The notes below the pieces were generated by a model. That model saw only the letters and a list, made by a program, of their open reading frames with translations. It had not been told where the DNA came from and made no database searches. The translations under genes and the position numbers were made by a program. 64,000 nt of DNA from Lachnospiraceae bacterium (GTDB taxonomy: Bacteria > Bacillota > Clostridia > Lachnospirales > Lachnospiraceae). Shown piece by piece: positions 23,924-32,750 of this stretch. Location of the stretch: positions 186,001 through 250,000 of the forward strand of contig JAFLSY010000002.1 of assembly GCA_022510745.1 (NCBI GenBank), written 5' to 3'. Numbering within the stretch: position 1 is the first letter of the stretch; every line of letters begins with the position of its first letter.

Positions 23924-24532
23924 ATGAGTCATAAAAAAATAGGTATCATGGGAGGAACTTTTAATCCCATTCATACAGGGCATTTGCTGTTAGCACAGGC
24001 AGCTTTGGAGGAAGCAGAACTGGATCAGGTATGTTTCCTACCCAGTGGCGTTTCCTATTTAAAACAGGAAAATACCGTTTTGGATGCCCATCATCGGCTG
24101 TGGCTGACTAAGCTTGCCATCTCGGAAAATCCGGATTTTACGGTATCGGACATGGAAATAAAAAGAAAAGGAAATACTTATACATGCGATACCTTAAAAC
24201 AGTTAAATGATGAGCAGCCAGAAAACATTTTTTATTTTATTTTAGGAGCGGATTGTCTCTTTACTATGGAAAACTGGTATCATCCTGAGGAAATCTTTTC
24301 TAACTGCAAAGTGTTGGCTGCCGTCAGGGATGAGCTTAGTCTGTCTGAATTGGAAGAAAAGGCCGCATGGCTGAAAAACAGATTTGATGCGGACATATCC
24401 CTGCTTCATCTTCCCAGAATTGATATTTCTTCTACAGACATCCGAGACCGTATCAAAGCCGGAAAAAGCATTCGATATATGGTGCCGGACGCGGTGCGTG
24501 ACTATATCCTGAAAAATGGTATATATGGGTAA
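23924..24532 (+). CDS. nadD: Nicotinate-nucleotide adenylyltransferase NadD
   Basis: Makes deamido-NAD from nicotinate mononucleotide and ATP. The nucleotidyltransferase motif GGTFNPIHTGHL is at residues 10-21, and the ISSTDIR motif near the end completes the ATP site. Length 202. The ATG at 23924 is ten bases after AAGGAG; an ATG five bases earlier stops at once. Confidence 0.96.
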   Translation: MSHKKIGIMGGTFNPIHTGHLLLAQAALEEAELDQVCFLPSGVSYLKQENTVLDAHHRLWLTKLAISENPDFTVSDMEIKRKGNTYTCDTLKQLNDEQPENIFYFILGADCLFTMENWYHPEEIFSNCKVLAAVRDELSLSELEEKAAWLKNRFDADISLLHLPRIDISSTDIRDRIKAGKSIRYMVPDAVRDYILKNGIYG

Positions 24533-24544
24533 CGGAGGAAATGT

Positions 24545-25156
24545 ATGAAAGCGACGGATATCAGAAAAATCAGAAAAGCAATGGAAAAGTCACAGGACGA
24601 GAAGCGCTTTGAACACACCTTGGGCGTGACCTATACCGCAACGGCTCTGGCTATGCGCTATGGGGCGTCCATGGAAAATGCGGAGTTGGCCGGATTGCTG
24701 CATGACTGTGCAAAGTGCATGGATGATAACAGAAAAATTTCCATCTGTGAAAAGCATCATATCAGCATGACGGAATTGGAGAGGAGAAATCCCTATCTGC
24801 TCCATGCAAAGGTGGGAAGCTTTTTGGCGATGGATACCTATAAAGTGCATAATCCGGATATTATCAATGCTATATTAAATCATACTACCGGCAGGCCTGG
24901 TATGTCATTGCTTGAAAAAATCATTTTTGTGGCAGATTATATTGAACCTCACAGAAAGCAGGCGCCGTCCTTAGCGGAAATCAGGAAACTAGCCTTTGAG
25001 GATTTAGACGAAGCCATGATTCGTATTTTGGAGGATACTCTGGGGTATCTGGATACCTCCGAGGCGGAAACGGATCCGATGACCAAAAAAACTTATACTT
25101 ATTATATGGCAGAGAAACAAGAAAGAGAGCAGAAGAAAGGAAGCGGAGAATTATAA
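24545..25156 (+). CDS. yqeK: HD-domain hydrolase YqeK
   Basis: HD-superfamily protein of 203 residues; YqeK proteins hydrolyse diadenosine tetraphosphate symmetrically. Metal ligands lie in the early RFEHTLGVTYTA histidine, in LLHDCAKCM, in LLHAKVGS and in the DYIEPHRK segment. GGAGG precedes the ATG, and the stop shares a base with the rsfS start. Confidence 0.93.
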   Translation: MKATDIRKIRKAMEKSQDEKRFEHTLGVTYTATALAMRYGASMENAELAGLLHDCAKCMDDNRKISICEKHHISMTELERRNPYLLHAKVGSFLAMDTYKVHNPDIINAILNHTTGRPGMSLLEKIIFVADYIEPHRKQAPSLAEIRKLAFEDLDEAMIRILEDTLGYLDTSEAETDPMTKKTYTYYMAEKQEREQKKGSGEL

Positions 25157-25512
25157 TGGATTTAAAAAATTCCAAAGCGATGGCAAAATTGGCCATTGCA
25201 GCGTTAGAAGATAAAAAGGCGGAGGATATCCGCATCATAGACATAAGCGAAGTTTCCGTAATGGCGGATTTCTTTATCATTGCAAACGGCAGCAATCGGA
25301 GTCAGATACAGGCCATGGCCGACAATGTGGAGGAGGAACTGGGCAGAGCTGGCTATGTATTGCGTCAGGTGGAAGGGTACAATACCGCAAACTGGATCTT
25401 AATGGACTTTGGTGATTTGATCATTCACGTTTTTGACAAAGAAAACCGGCTTTTCTATAATCTGGAAAGAATTTGGCGGGACGGTAAGCTGATGGAGAAG
25501 GATGAATTATAA
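25156..25512 (+). CDS. rsfS: Ribosomal silencing factor RsfS
   Basis: RsfS binds L14 and blocks subunit joining in starvation. The 118-residue sequence has the family core ADFFIIANGSNRSQIQAMADNVEE and WILMDFGDLIIHVFD. Translation is coupled to yqeK (TAATG). Last gene of the obgE run; a terminator follows. Confidence 0.96.
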   Translation: MDLKNSKAMAKLAIAALEDKKAEDIRIIDISEVSVMADFFIIANGSNRSQIQAMADNVEEELGRAGYVLRQVEGYNTANWILMDFGDLIIHVFDKENRLFYNLERIWRDGKLMEKDEL

Positions 25513-25535
25513 AATCATCAAATATTTATAAATGA

Positions 25536-25575
25536 AAAAGGGTCGGACCCAAACGATGGGCCGACCCTTTTATAT
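25536..25575. terminator. Bidirectional terminator between rsfS and DUF378 gene
   Basis: AAAAGGGTCGG and CCGACCCTTTT form an 11-bp stem with A-rich and T-rich flanks on both sides, so it can serve both converging genes. Confidence 0.9.
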
Positions 25576-25580
25576 TTTAT

Positions 25581-25796
25581 TTATGCATTGGATTCATTTT
25601 GAGAAATGTTTCCAAAAAAAGTAATTGTATAAAGGCCACACAGACCGACAATCACGTAGATAATACGTGAAATCCATGACATATCGCCGAATAAAAAGGC
25701 TACCAGGTCAAAGTTCATAAGACCGATCAAGCCCCAGTTAATGGTGCCGACGATGGAAATGATCAATGTGGTAATTGCAAGCCATTTGATATTCAT
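25581..25796 (-). CDS. DUF378 small membrane protein
   Basis: A 71-residue protein with two membrane helices and the signature IVGTINWGLIGLMNFDLVA, typical of DUF378. Function is unknown. AAAGGAGG precedes the ATG on the - strand. It is a lone - strand gene between rsfS and livK and probably has its own promoter in 25800-25870, though I see no convincing one. Confidence 0.85.
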   Translation of the reverse strand: MNIKWLAITTLIISIVGTINWGLIGLMNFDLVAFLFGDMSWISRIIYVIVGLCGLYTITFFGNISQNESNA

Positions 25797-25872
25797 AATA
25801 TACCTCCTTTTTTTGAAATTAGTATCTGTTTTAACTCCTTAAAATATACCTTGTATGATTTTTAAGAAAATA

Positions 25873-25901
25873 TTGACAAAAAATTGCATAAAGTGTATAT
25901 T
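25873..25901 (+). promoter_or_regulatory. Sigma-A promoter of the liv operon
   Basis: TTGACA (25873-25878), 17-base spacer, TATATT (25896-25901); livK starts 60 bases downstream. The intervening leader shows no obvious structure. Confidence 0.8.
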
Positions 25902-25961
25902 TTTATTTAATTGATTGCCATATCTGAATAGCTGGGAATCATGTTAAAGGAGGAGACTATT

Positions 25962-27113
25962 ATGAAAAACATGAAAAAAGTACTTGGTGCAGCACTTGTT
26001 GCAGCTATGTCAGTTACCATGTTGACAGGCTGTGGCAGCAAAGGGGTTTCCGATACATGGAAGTTTGGCGGCATTGGTCCTGCAACCGGCGATTATGCCG
26101 CATATGGTATTGGTGTTAGAAACGGTATTGAACTGGCTGTTAATGAAATTAATGAGAACGGTGGCATTAATGGTGTACAGATTGAATACAAGTTTGAGGA
26201 TGATCAAACTGATAATGAAAAATCTATAAACGGATACAATGCGCTGAAAGACTGGGGTATGAATGTTTTGATCGGCTCTACCACCAGTGGCTGTTCCATT
26301 GCAGTATCTGATGAAACTGCTAAGGATCATATGTTTCAGCTGACTCCTTCCGCATCGTCCATTGATGCAGTGAAGAACGACAATGTTTTCCAAGTATGTT
26401 TTACGGATCCCAGTCAGGGAACAGGTTCCGCACAGTATATCGGAGATAATCGACTGGCTGACAAGGTAGCTGTTCTTCACAACAGCTCCGATGTATATTC
26501 TACAGGTATCTATGAAACTTTTATTGCGGAAGCAGTAAACCAGCCTTTTGAAATCGTTGCCGATGAAGCTTTTACCGACGACAGCAAGACCGATTTCAAT
26601 GTACAGCTGGCAAAAGCGAAAGAAGCAGGCGCTGAGTTAGTATTTCTACCCATGTACTACACAGAGGCAGCTTTGATTCTAACTCAGGCAAACTCTATGG
26701 AGTATGCACCTATTTTCTTTGGTGTGGACGGTATGGATGGAATTTTGTCAAATGTAGACGGTTTTGATCCTGTTTTGGCAGAGGGTGTTATCCTGTTAAC
26801 TCCTTTTGTGGCAGATGCTCCGGAGTCTAAGGACTTTACAGCTGCGTATGAGGAAGCATATGGTATCACCCCCAATCAGTTTGCAGCTGACGCATACGAT
26901 GCAGTATATATTTTAAAGCAACTGATTGAAGAAAGCGGCGCAACTCCTCAGGATGGGATTCCTACCATTTGTGATAAGCTTACCGCACAGATTAAGAAAA
27001 CTTCCTTTACCGGTATGACCGGTGAAAACATGACCTGGAGTCCGACCGGTGAGGTAAATAAGTACCCTAGGGCTATGCAGATTGTGAACGGCGCTTATAC
27101 GTTGTTTAAGTAA
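25962..27113 (+). CDS. livK: Branched-chain amino acid ABC transporter, substrate-binding lipoprotein
   Basis: A 383-residue periplasmic-binding-protein type I lipoprotein. The signal peptide ends in the lipobox LTGC near residue 25, so the protein is anchored outside the membrane. The fold-I core (GDYAAYGIGVRNGIELAVNE) fits LivJ/LivK receptors for leucine, isoleucine and valine; exact ligand cannot be told. ATG 25962 follows AAAGGAGG; an ATG at 25941 overlaps that site. A partial terminator after it probably keeps binding protein above permease levels. Confidence 0.92.
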   Translation: MKNMKKVLGAALVAAMSVTMLTGCGSKGVSDTWKFGGIGPATGDYAAYGIGVRNGIELAVNEINENGGINGVQIEYKFEDDQTDNEKSINGYNALKDWGMNVLIGSTTSGCSIAVSDETAKDHMFQLTPSASSIDAVKNDNVFQVCFTDPSQGTGSAQYIGDNRLADKVAVLHNSSDVYSTGIYETFIAEAVNQPFEIVADEAFTDDSKTDFNVQLAKAKEAGAELVFLPMYYTEAALILTQANSMEYAPIFFGVDGMDGILSNVDGFDPVLAEGVILLTPFVADAPESKDFTAAYEEAYGITPNQFAADAYDAVYILKQLIEESGATPQDGIPTICDKLTAQIKKTSFTGMTGENMTWSPTGEVNKYPRAMQIVNGAYTLFK

Positions 27114-27134
27114 TTCTTTCATAAAAGTAAGCGG

Positions 27135-27170
27135 AGAGGGTTGCAGATTTCTGTGACCCTCTTTATAATT
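27135..27170 (+). terminator. Partial terminator between livK and livH
   Basis: AGAGGGT/ACCCTCT arms flank a smaller CAG/CTG stem, followed by the broken T-run TTATAATT. Such leaky terminators after binding-protein genes set the stoichiometry of ABC transporters. Confidence 0.6.
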
Positions 27171-27203
27171 TAAAGTATTATTATATATGCAGAGGTGTTG
27201 TAG

Positions 27204-28088
27204 ATGAGGTTTATTTATTATTTGATCAGCGGTATCAGCTTAGGAAGCGTATATGCTATCATCGCTTTGGGATATACCATGGTATACGGAATTGCAAAGA
27301 TGTTAAACTTTGCTCATGGCGATGTTATTATGGTAGGCGGCTTTGCTGCTTTTACCATCATCAGTACGCTTGGACTTCCTCCTGTATTGGGCGTGTTTGT
27401 GGCAATTTTGGTATGTACGGTACTTGGTATTACCATTGAGAAGATTGCTTATCGCCCTTTAAGAAATGCGACCTCCTCATTGGCAGTTCTGATCACGGCG
27501 ATCGGAGTCAGCTATCTGTTACAGAATCTGGCACTGCTTATTTTCGGTTCTTCCACGAAAGCCTTTGAGTCCGTAGTAAATATTCCTGCGCTCAAACTGG
27601 CGGATGGGCAGATCAATATAACGGGAGAAACCATTGTGACGATTATTACCTGTATTGTTGTAATGATCATGCTTACTATGTTTATCAATAAAACCAAAGC
27701 GGGACAGGCTATGCTGGCCGTTTCCGAGGATAAAGGCGCTGCAAAACTCATGGGAATCAATGTCAATGGAACTATCGCCTTAACCTTTGCCATCGGCTCC
27801 GCATTGGCAGGAGTAGCAGGCGTGCTGCTTTGCTCGGCCTATCCGACCTTATCACCTACTACAGGTTCCATGCCCGGTATCAAAGCCTTTGTGGCGGCGG
27901 TATTCGGCGGTATCGGTTCCATTCCGGGAGCTTTGCTTGGGGGTCTGCTTTTAGGTATTATTGAAACTCTGGGCAGAGCCTATATTTCTTCGCAGTTATC
28001 GGATGTGATCGTATTTGGCGTTCTGATCGTAGTATTGGTAGTAAAGCCCACCGGAATACTGGGTAAGAAGATACAGGAAAAGGTTTAG
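27204..28088 (+). CDS. livH: Branched-chain amino acid ABC transporter permease LivH
   Basis: A 294-residue permease with about eight helices. The opening GISLGSVYAIIALGYTMVYGI and MLNFAHGDVIMVG are hallmark LivH motifs, and KAFVAAVFGGIGSIPGALLGG is the coupling-loop region that meets the ATPases. Followed by livM after 12 bases. Confidence 0.95.
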   Translation: MRFIYYLISGISLGSVYAIIALGYTMVYGIAKMLNFAHGDVIMVGGFAAFTIISTLGLPPVLGVFVAILVCTVLGITIEKIAYRPLRNATSSLAVLITAIGVSYLLQNLALLIFGSSTKAFESVVNIPALKLADGQINITGETIVTIITCIVVMIMLTMFINKTKAGQAMLAVSEDKGAAKLMGINVNGTIALTFAIGSALAGVAGVLLCSAYPTLSPTTGSMPGIKAFVAAVFGGIGSIPGALLGGLLLGIIETLGRAYISSQLSDVIVFGVLIVVLVVKPTGILGKKIQEKV

Positions 28089-28100
28089 GAGGTGCCGGTG

Positions 28101-29204
28101 ATGAGGAAAATAAGTATAAGCAAACAGAGCAGATCCAACCTGATCACTTACGGTATTATTTTGTTATTGAGTCTGGTGCTGTTTGTGATCGGACAGTCAT
28201 CCTACCAGCTGAAAGGCCTGCTGGTGCCGGTATGTACGCAGATTATGCTGGCAGTCTCCTTAAATTTAACAGTAGGAATTCTGGGTGAACTGAGTCTTGG
28301 ACATGCAGGCTTTATGTGCATCGGCACCTTTATGGGAGCGAGTTTTTCCATATATATGGAACAGTTTATTCCCATTCCGGCACTGCGTTTTTTCCTTGCG
28401 CTGTTAATCGGCGCTTTAAGTGCCGGTATTATGGGCTTTCTTATCGGCCTGCCAGTCTTACGCCTAAAGGGTGACTATCTGGCGATTGTAACGCTGGCAT
28501 TCGGTGAGATCATTAAAAATATTATTAATATGGTATATCTGGGTTATGACAGTAAAGGTCTGCATTTTTCCATGACCGATACAGCTTCCATAGGACTTGC
28601 GGAGGATGGCGTAGTCATCATAAAGGGGCCTCAAGGGGTTATGGGAATGCCTTCCGATGCCAATTTCGGCATTGGAGTGATTCTGGTGTTGATCACTGTG
28701 TTCATTGTCCTCAATCTTGTCCATTCCAGGGACGGACGTGCTATTATGGCCATTCGTGACAATGAGATAGCAGCGGAATCAGTGGGCATTAATATTACAA
28801 AGTATAAATTGATGGCTTTTACCATATCCGCTGCACTGGCCGGACTGGCAGGATCCTTCTATGCCCACAATTACAGTAATATTAAAGCAAGTACCAATAA
28901 TTTTGGCTATAACATGTCGATTATGATCCTGGTATTTGTGGTATTGGGCGGCATCGGTTCTATAAGGGGGTCTATCATTGCGGCAACTGTTTTATATATG
29001 CTTCCGGAAATACTGCGTTTTATGTCCCAGTATCGTATGCTGGTTTATGCTATTGTATTAATTATCATGATGCTTTTCACTTGGAGTCCCAAGGCGCAGG
29101 AGTGGAAAGCAGTACAGATGAACAGATTAAAAGCGCGGTTTAAGCCACTAACGGATAAATTCAGAAAAAAGTCTTCTGCTAAACTGACAAAGGAGGGCAA
29201 ATAA
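28101..29204 (+). CDS. livM: Branched-chain amino acid ABC transporter permease LivM
   Basis: The second permease, 367 residues. Motifs: LTVGILGELSLGHAGFMCIGTF and the coupling region VFVVLGGIGSIRGSIIAA. The ATG at 28101 follows AGGAGGTG by six bases; the in-frame GTG at 28092 lies inside that ribosome site. The C-terminal tail is basic and cytoplasmic. Confidence 0.95.
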   Translation: MRKISISKQSRSNLITYGIILLLSLVLFVIGQSSYQLKGLLVPVCTQIMLAVSLNLTVGILGELSLGHAGFMCIGTFMGASFSIYMEQFIPIPALRFFLALLIGALSAGIMGFLIGLPVLRLKGDYLAIVTLAFGEIIKNIINMVYLGYDSKGLHFSMTDTASIGLAEDGVVIIKGPQGVMGMPSDANFGIGVILVLITVFIVLNLVHSRDGRAIMAIRDNEIAAESVGINITKYKLMAFTISAALAGLAGSFYAHNYSNIKASTNNFGYNMSIMILVFVVLGGIGSIRGSIIAATVLYMLPEILRFMSQYRMLVYAIVLIIMMLFTWSPKAQEWKAVQMNRLKARFKPLTDKFRKKSSAKLTKEGK

Positions 29205-29205
29205 G

Positions 29206-29964
29206 ATGGCATTATTAGAGGTACAGAATCTGAGTATTTCCTTTGGTGGTCTGCGTGCAGTGGATGATTTTAGTCTTCAGGTAAAAAAAGGACAGCTTTA
29301 CGGTCTGATCGGTCCCAACGGTGCCGGTAAAACTACGGTTTTTAATCTCTTGACAGGCGTGTATAAACCCAATGAGGGGATTATCCGGCTGGACGGTATG
29401 GATATTACAGGTCGAAGTAATATCGAAATCAATAAAGCAGGAATTGCCAGAACCTTCCAGAATATCCGTCTGTTTAAAGACCAGACAGTACTTGACAATG
29501 TAAAAATTGGTTTACACAATAAATATCATTATAATACTCTGGAAGGCCTTTTCAGACTGCCCGGTTACAGAAAAACCGAGAAGCAGATGGATGAAACAGC
29601 AATGGAGCTTTTACAGGTGTTTGAGCTGGATAAGGAAAGTGATTATCTGGCTTCTAACCTGCCTTACGGCAAGCAGCGGAAACTGGAGATAGCCAGAGCT
29701 CTTGCCACAGACCCAAAGCTGCTATTATTGGATGAGCCGGCGGCGGGCATGAATCCAAATGAAACGCAGGAACTGATGGATATCATTCGTTTTATCAGAG
29801 ATAAGTTTGATATGACCATACTTTTAATAGAGCATGATATGAAGTTGGTTTCCGGCATCTGTGAAGAACTGACGGTACTCAATTTTGGCAGTATTCTCTG
29901 TCAGGGAGAGACCTCTCAGGTGTTGCAGAATCCAGAAGTTATCAAGGCATATCTGGGGGAATAG
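29206..29964 (+). CDS. livG: Branched-chain amino acid ABC transporter ATPase LivG
   Basis: A 252-residue ABC ATPase with Walker A GPNGAGKTT, Walker B LLLLDEPAAGMN, and a LivG-type C-terminus (ILCQGETSQVLQNPEVIKAYLGE). The usual LSGG signature reads LPYGKQRKLEIARALA, the LivG variant. Starts one base after the livM stop. Confidence 0.95.
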   Translation: MALLEVQNLSISFGGLRAVDDFSLQVKKGQLYGLIGPNGAGKTTVFNLLTGVYKPNEGIIRLDGMDITGRSNIEINKAGIARTFQNIRLFKDQTVLDNVKIGLHNKYHYNTLEGLFRLPGYRKTEKQMDETAMELLQVFELDKESDYLASNLPYGKQRKLEIARALATDPKLLLLDEPAAGMNPNETQELMDIIRFIRDKFDMTILLIEHDMKLVSGICEELTVLNFGSILCQGETSQVLQNPEVIKAYLGE

Positions 29965-29976
29965 GAGGCAGACACA

Positions 29977-30687
29977 ATGGCAATGTTGAAAGTAAAAGAT
30001 TTACAGGTATATTACGGTGTCATTCAAGCCATAAAGGGAGTCTCCTTTGAAGTAAATCAAGGAGAGGTCATTGCCCTGATCGGTGCAAACGGTGCAGGTA
30101 AAACCACCATTCTCCACACTATTACAGGGCTTTTGACACCGAAAAGCGGTTCTGTTTCCTTTGAAGGTAAGGAAATCACAAAGATTCCCGGGCATAAGAT
30201 CGTTTCCATGGGTATGGCCCATGTGCCGGAGGGAAGAAGAGTCTTTGCCAATCTGACAGTGTTACAGAACCTCAAATTAGGTGCTTATACCAGAAAGGAT
30301 AAGAAAGAGATTGAAGAGACTCTACAGATGATTTACCGTCGCTTTCCCCGTCTGGAGGAGCGCAAAAATCAGGTGGCGGGAACCTTATCCGGAGGAGAGC
30401 AGCAGATGCTTGCCATGGGACGTGCGTTAATGTCCCATCCTAAGATTATTTTGATGGATGAACCCTCCATGGGGCTATCCCCTATTTTTGTAAATGAAAT
30501 CTTTAATATTATTAAGGAAGTAAGCGAGAGCGGCACTACGGTACTTTTAGTGGAACAGAATGCAAAAAAAGCATTATCCATTGCGGATAGGGCCTATGTA
30601 TTGGAAACCGGCAATATTGCATTGGAGGGAAAGGCCTCCGATTTACTGAATAATGATTCCGTAAAAAAGGCTTATCTGGGTGAATAA
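29977..30687 (+). CDS. livF: Branched-chain amino acid ABC transporter ATPase LivF
   Basis: The partner ATPase, 236 residues: Walker A GANGAGKTT, signature LSGGEQQMLAMGRALM, Walker B IILMDEPSMGLSP. Together with LivK, H, M and G the importer is complete. The next gene begins 16 bases on, so read-through to the kinase-like gene is likely. Confidence 0.95.
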   Translation: MAMLKVKDLQVYYGVIQAIKGVSFEVNQGEVIALIGANGAGKTTILHTITGLLTPKSGSVSFEGKEITKIPGHKIVSMGMAHVPEGRRVFANLTVLQNLKLGAYTRKDKKEIEETLQMIYRRFPRLEERKNQVAGTLSGGEQQMLAMGRALMSHPKIILMDEPSMGLSPIFVNEIFNIIKEVSESGTTVLLVEQNAKKALSIADRAYVLETGNIALEGKASDLLNNDSVKKAYLGE

Positions 30688-30703
30688 GGAGGCGGAGATT
30701 ACT

Positions 30704-31342
30704 ATGAATAATATGGAAAAGAAAAGTAATATTGTCATTACCATTGCCAGACAGTATGGCAGCGGCGGTAAAACAATCGGTGAAATGCTGGCAAAAGAAT
30801 TAGGCTTTGCTTATTATGATAAGGATTTGATGCGCCTTGCTTCGGAAGAGAGTGGAATCAATGAGAGCCTTTTTGCAAAGGCGGATGAAAAGGTAAAATC
30901 CACACTGTTTCGGATTACTAAAAAGATATATCAAGGGGATTTGATTTCCCCGGGAAGAGGAGATTTCACCTCAGACGAGAACCTTTTTAACTATCAGGCC
31001 AAAATCATTAAAGAACTGGCAGAAGAAGGCTCCTGTGTGATCATCGGACGTTGTGCCGACTATATTTTAAAGGACTATGACAATGTATTAAGTGTGTTTG
31101 TGCATGCACCCGAGGATTTCTGTATTGAACAGGCAGCTAAAAAACACAGTATGGATCTAAAGGAATTGGATAAGCTGATTACCAAAACGGACCGTCAACG
31201 GGCAGGCTATTATAAGTACCATACGGGACGGGAGTGGACAGATGCCAGAAATTATGACTTGTGTCTGGACAGCTCCAAACTGGGCTTTGCCCGCTGTGTG
31301 GAAGAGATTAAGGCTTATTTAAAAGTGCGTTTTGGCGAGTAA
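30704..31342 (+). CDS. Cytidylate kinase-like family protein (second paralogue)
   Basis: A 212-residue paralogue of the gene at 20527: VITIARQYGSGGKTIGEMLAKELG nucleotide loop, YYDKDLM, GSCVIIGRCADYIL and KTDRQRAGYYKYHTGREW. AAGGAGGCGGAG precedes the ATG at 30704; an in-frame GTG at 30680 lies inside livF. Its function next to an amino acid importer is unknown. A bidirectional terminator follows. Confidence 0.85.
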   Translation: MNNMEKKSNIVITIARQYGSGGKTIGEMLAKELGFAYYDKDLMRLASEESGINESLFAKADEKVKSTLFRITKKIYQGDLISPGRGDFTSDENLFNYQAKIIKELAEEGSCVIIGRCADYILKDYDNVLSVFVHAPEDFCIEQAAKKHSMDLKELDKLITKTDRQRAGYYKYHTGREWTDARNYDLCLDSSKLGFARCVEEIKAYLKVRFGE

Positions 31343-31357
31343 AACAATAAGTATTTT

Positions 31358-31394
31358 AAAGGACGTTCTTCAGTGTGCAGAGGAACGTCCTTTT
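31358..31394. terminator. Bidirectional terminator between kinase-like gene and lexA
   Basis: AAAGGACGTTC pairs with GAACGTCCTTTT, with T-rich or A-rich flanks on either side. Serves the converging genes. Confidence 0.88.
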
Positions 31395-31440
31395 CTTACA
31401 TTATATTTAAATAGATAGGATAACATAATTCAAAATCAAC

Positions 31441-32058
31441 TTAACTGAATATCCGGAATACACCGAAGACCTTACCTACAATCTGGCAGTCATCTACGAT
31501 AATAGGGTCCATGGTATCATTTTCAGGTTGCAGACGGATATGGCCGTTCTCTTTATAAAAAGTCTTAACGGTAGCGGAATCATCCACCAAAGCAACCACC
31601 GTATCTCCGTTATGCGCAGTATCACATTTCTGAACAAAAATCTGATCGCCGCTGAATATACCGACGTTTATCATGGAATCTCCTTTAACCTTTAAAATAA
31701 AAGATTCTCCGCGGGGAACAAACTCTGCCGGAACGGGAAAGTAGCTCTCTATATTTTCCTGTGCTAAAATAGGTTCTCCTGCAGCGACCCTGCCTACTAC
31801 CGGAAGACTGACCATTTCAGTGCGCACCATTTGGAAACTATCGTCACAGATTTCAATAGCTCTCGGCTTGGTAGGATCACGGCGGATATAACCGTTCTTT
31901 TCCAAGGTCTCCAAATGGGAATGAACGGAAGAAGTAGATTTTAAATGAACTGCCTCGCAGATCTCCCTAACAGCGGGAGGATAGCCCCTCTTTAATATTT
32001 CCTCTTTGATATATTGCAGAATCTCTTCCTGTTTTGCCGTTATTTTTCCATTATTCAT
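31441..32058 (-). CDS. lexA: SOS repressor LexA
   Basis: A 205-residue LexA with a winged-helix DNA-binding domain (about 1-70) and a self-cleaving S24 peptidase domain. The cleavage bond is A93-G94 in RVAAGEP, the nucleophile S128 in GDSMI and the general base K165 in ATVKTF. RecA-stimulated self-cleavage releases the SOS genes. ATG 32058 follows GGAGGG on the - strand. It is divergent from a YneA-like gene, with several LexA-box-like dyads between them, the same layout as in Bacillus. Confidence 0.97.
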   Translation of the reverse strand: MNNGKITAKQEEILQYIKEEILKRGYPPAVREICEAVHLKSTSSVHSHLETLEKNGYIRRDPTKPRAIEICDDSFQMVRTEMVSLPVVGRVAAGEPILAQENIESYFPVPAEFVPRGESFILKVKGDSMINVGIFSGDQIFVQKCDTAHNGDTVVALVDDSATVKTFYKENGHIRLQPENDTMDPIIVDDCQIVGKVFGVFRIFS

Positions 32059-32119
32059 TTTAATCCCTCCATGAATAGGCAGTGAAACAAAAATTAGTTA
32101 AAAGAATTTTAATGTTTAT

Positions 32120-32148
32120 ATTATAACATGAATTCCTATAAAAAGCAA
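32120..32148 (-). promoter_or_regulatory. lexA promoter, TTGCTT-17-TATAAT
   Basis: On the - strand, TTGCTT (32148-32143) and TATAAT (32125-32120) are 17 bases apart, 62 bases before lexA. A LexA-like dyad (32160-32171) lies just upstream of the -35, suited to autoregulation. Confidence 0.65.
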
Positions 32149-32159
32149 ACATATATTCA

Positions 32160-32171
32160 GAAAATATGTTC
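32160..32171. promoter_or_regulatory. LexA-box-like dyad 1 (GAAAATATGTTC)
   Basis: One base (A for C) from the Gram-positive GAAC-N4-GTTC box; sits beside the lexA -35. Confidence 0.5.
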
Positions 32172-32190
32172 GATTTTTGGGCTAAAAGTA

Positions 32191-32219
32191 TTGACAACCG
32201 AAAGTATGTTCTGTATAAT
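32191..32219 (+). promoter_or_regulatory. Perfect consensus promoter of yneA-like gene
   Basis: TTGACA (32191-32196), 17-base spacer, TATAAT (32214-32219). An unregulated promoter this strong would be harmful before a division inhibitor; it carries a LexA-like dyad in its spacer and a consensus box just after its -10. Confidence 0.88.
32200..32211. promoter_or_regulatory. LexA-box-like dyad 2 (GAAAGTATGTTC)
   Basis: Lies inside the spacer of the consensus promoter; one base from GAAC-N4-GTTC. Confidence 0.55.
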
Positions 32220-32229
32220 GCATTTAAAA

Positions 32230-32241
32230 GAACAAATGTTC
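32230..32241. promoter_or_regulatory. LexA box 3 (GAACAAATGTTC), full consensus
   Basis: Matches the Firmicutes SOS box core GAAC-N4-GTTC exactly, including the ACRNRYGTT middle. It overlaps the transcription start region of the + strand promoter. Confidence 0.8.
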
Positions 32242-32243
32242 AC

Positions 32244-32255
32244 GAACGTATTTTC
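32244..32255. promoter_or_regulatory. LexA-box-like dyad 4 (GAACGTATTTTC)
   Basis: Half-consensus dyad, 14 bases centre to centre from box 3, so it could support paired LexA dimers. Confidence 0.4.
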
Positions 32256-32300
32256 TGATCATATAATAGAGATACATGACAGAGATGAGGAGGAACGATT

Positions 32301-32684
32301 ATGAATGAGAGAGTATATGAAGCAATTCTTAAAAGTGAAGACAGGAGCAGAAGGTACCGCGAGAGAAGACTGCGTCAGATGCGTATACGTTTTCTTTTAA
32401 CTATAGCCGCAATATTTTTGACTTTGATTATGGCAATTTCTTATCGTGCCATTCTTTCAGACGCGAAGGACATTGAAAATATTTCTTATAAGTATTATAC
32501 AAGCATTGAGATTCAGTACGGCGATACCCTCTGGTCTATTGCACAGGCATATTGCAGTGAGGAATATGATTCTGTTGATGACTATATACATGAGGTGATG
32601 AAAATAAATCACCTGCAGCAGGAGAGTAGTATTGCCGCCGGTAATCATTTAATAGTACCTTATTTTTCAGAGGAACTTAAGTAA
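32301..32684 (+). CDS. yneA: YneA-like SOS cell division suppressor (TM + LysM)
   Basis: A 127-residue protein: basic cytoplasmic N-terminus (SRRYRERRLRQMRIR), one membrane helix (about residues 30-48) and an outer LysM domain (about 68-120; YGDTLWSIAQAYCSEEYDSVDDYIHEVMKINHL). Architecture, position divergent from lexA, and a LexA-covered consensus promoter all match Bacillus YneA, which delays septation during SOS. Sequence similarity to YneA is otherwise modest, so the name is by context. GAGGAGG precedes the ATG. I do not see the other Bacillus partners (yneB). Confidence 0.85.
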   Translation: MNERVYEAILKSEDRSRRYRERRLRQMRIRFLLTIAAIFLTLIMAISYRAILSDAKDIENISYKYYTSIEIQYGDTLWSIAQAYCSEEYDSVDDYIHEVMKINHLQQESSIAAGNHLIVPYFSEELK

Positions 32685-32750
32685 GTATGTTATATTATAC
32701 AGCTTATTAAGCAAGTAAATTGTAGTTTGTATTATTTGGAGAAAGAGAAT

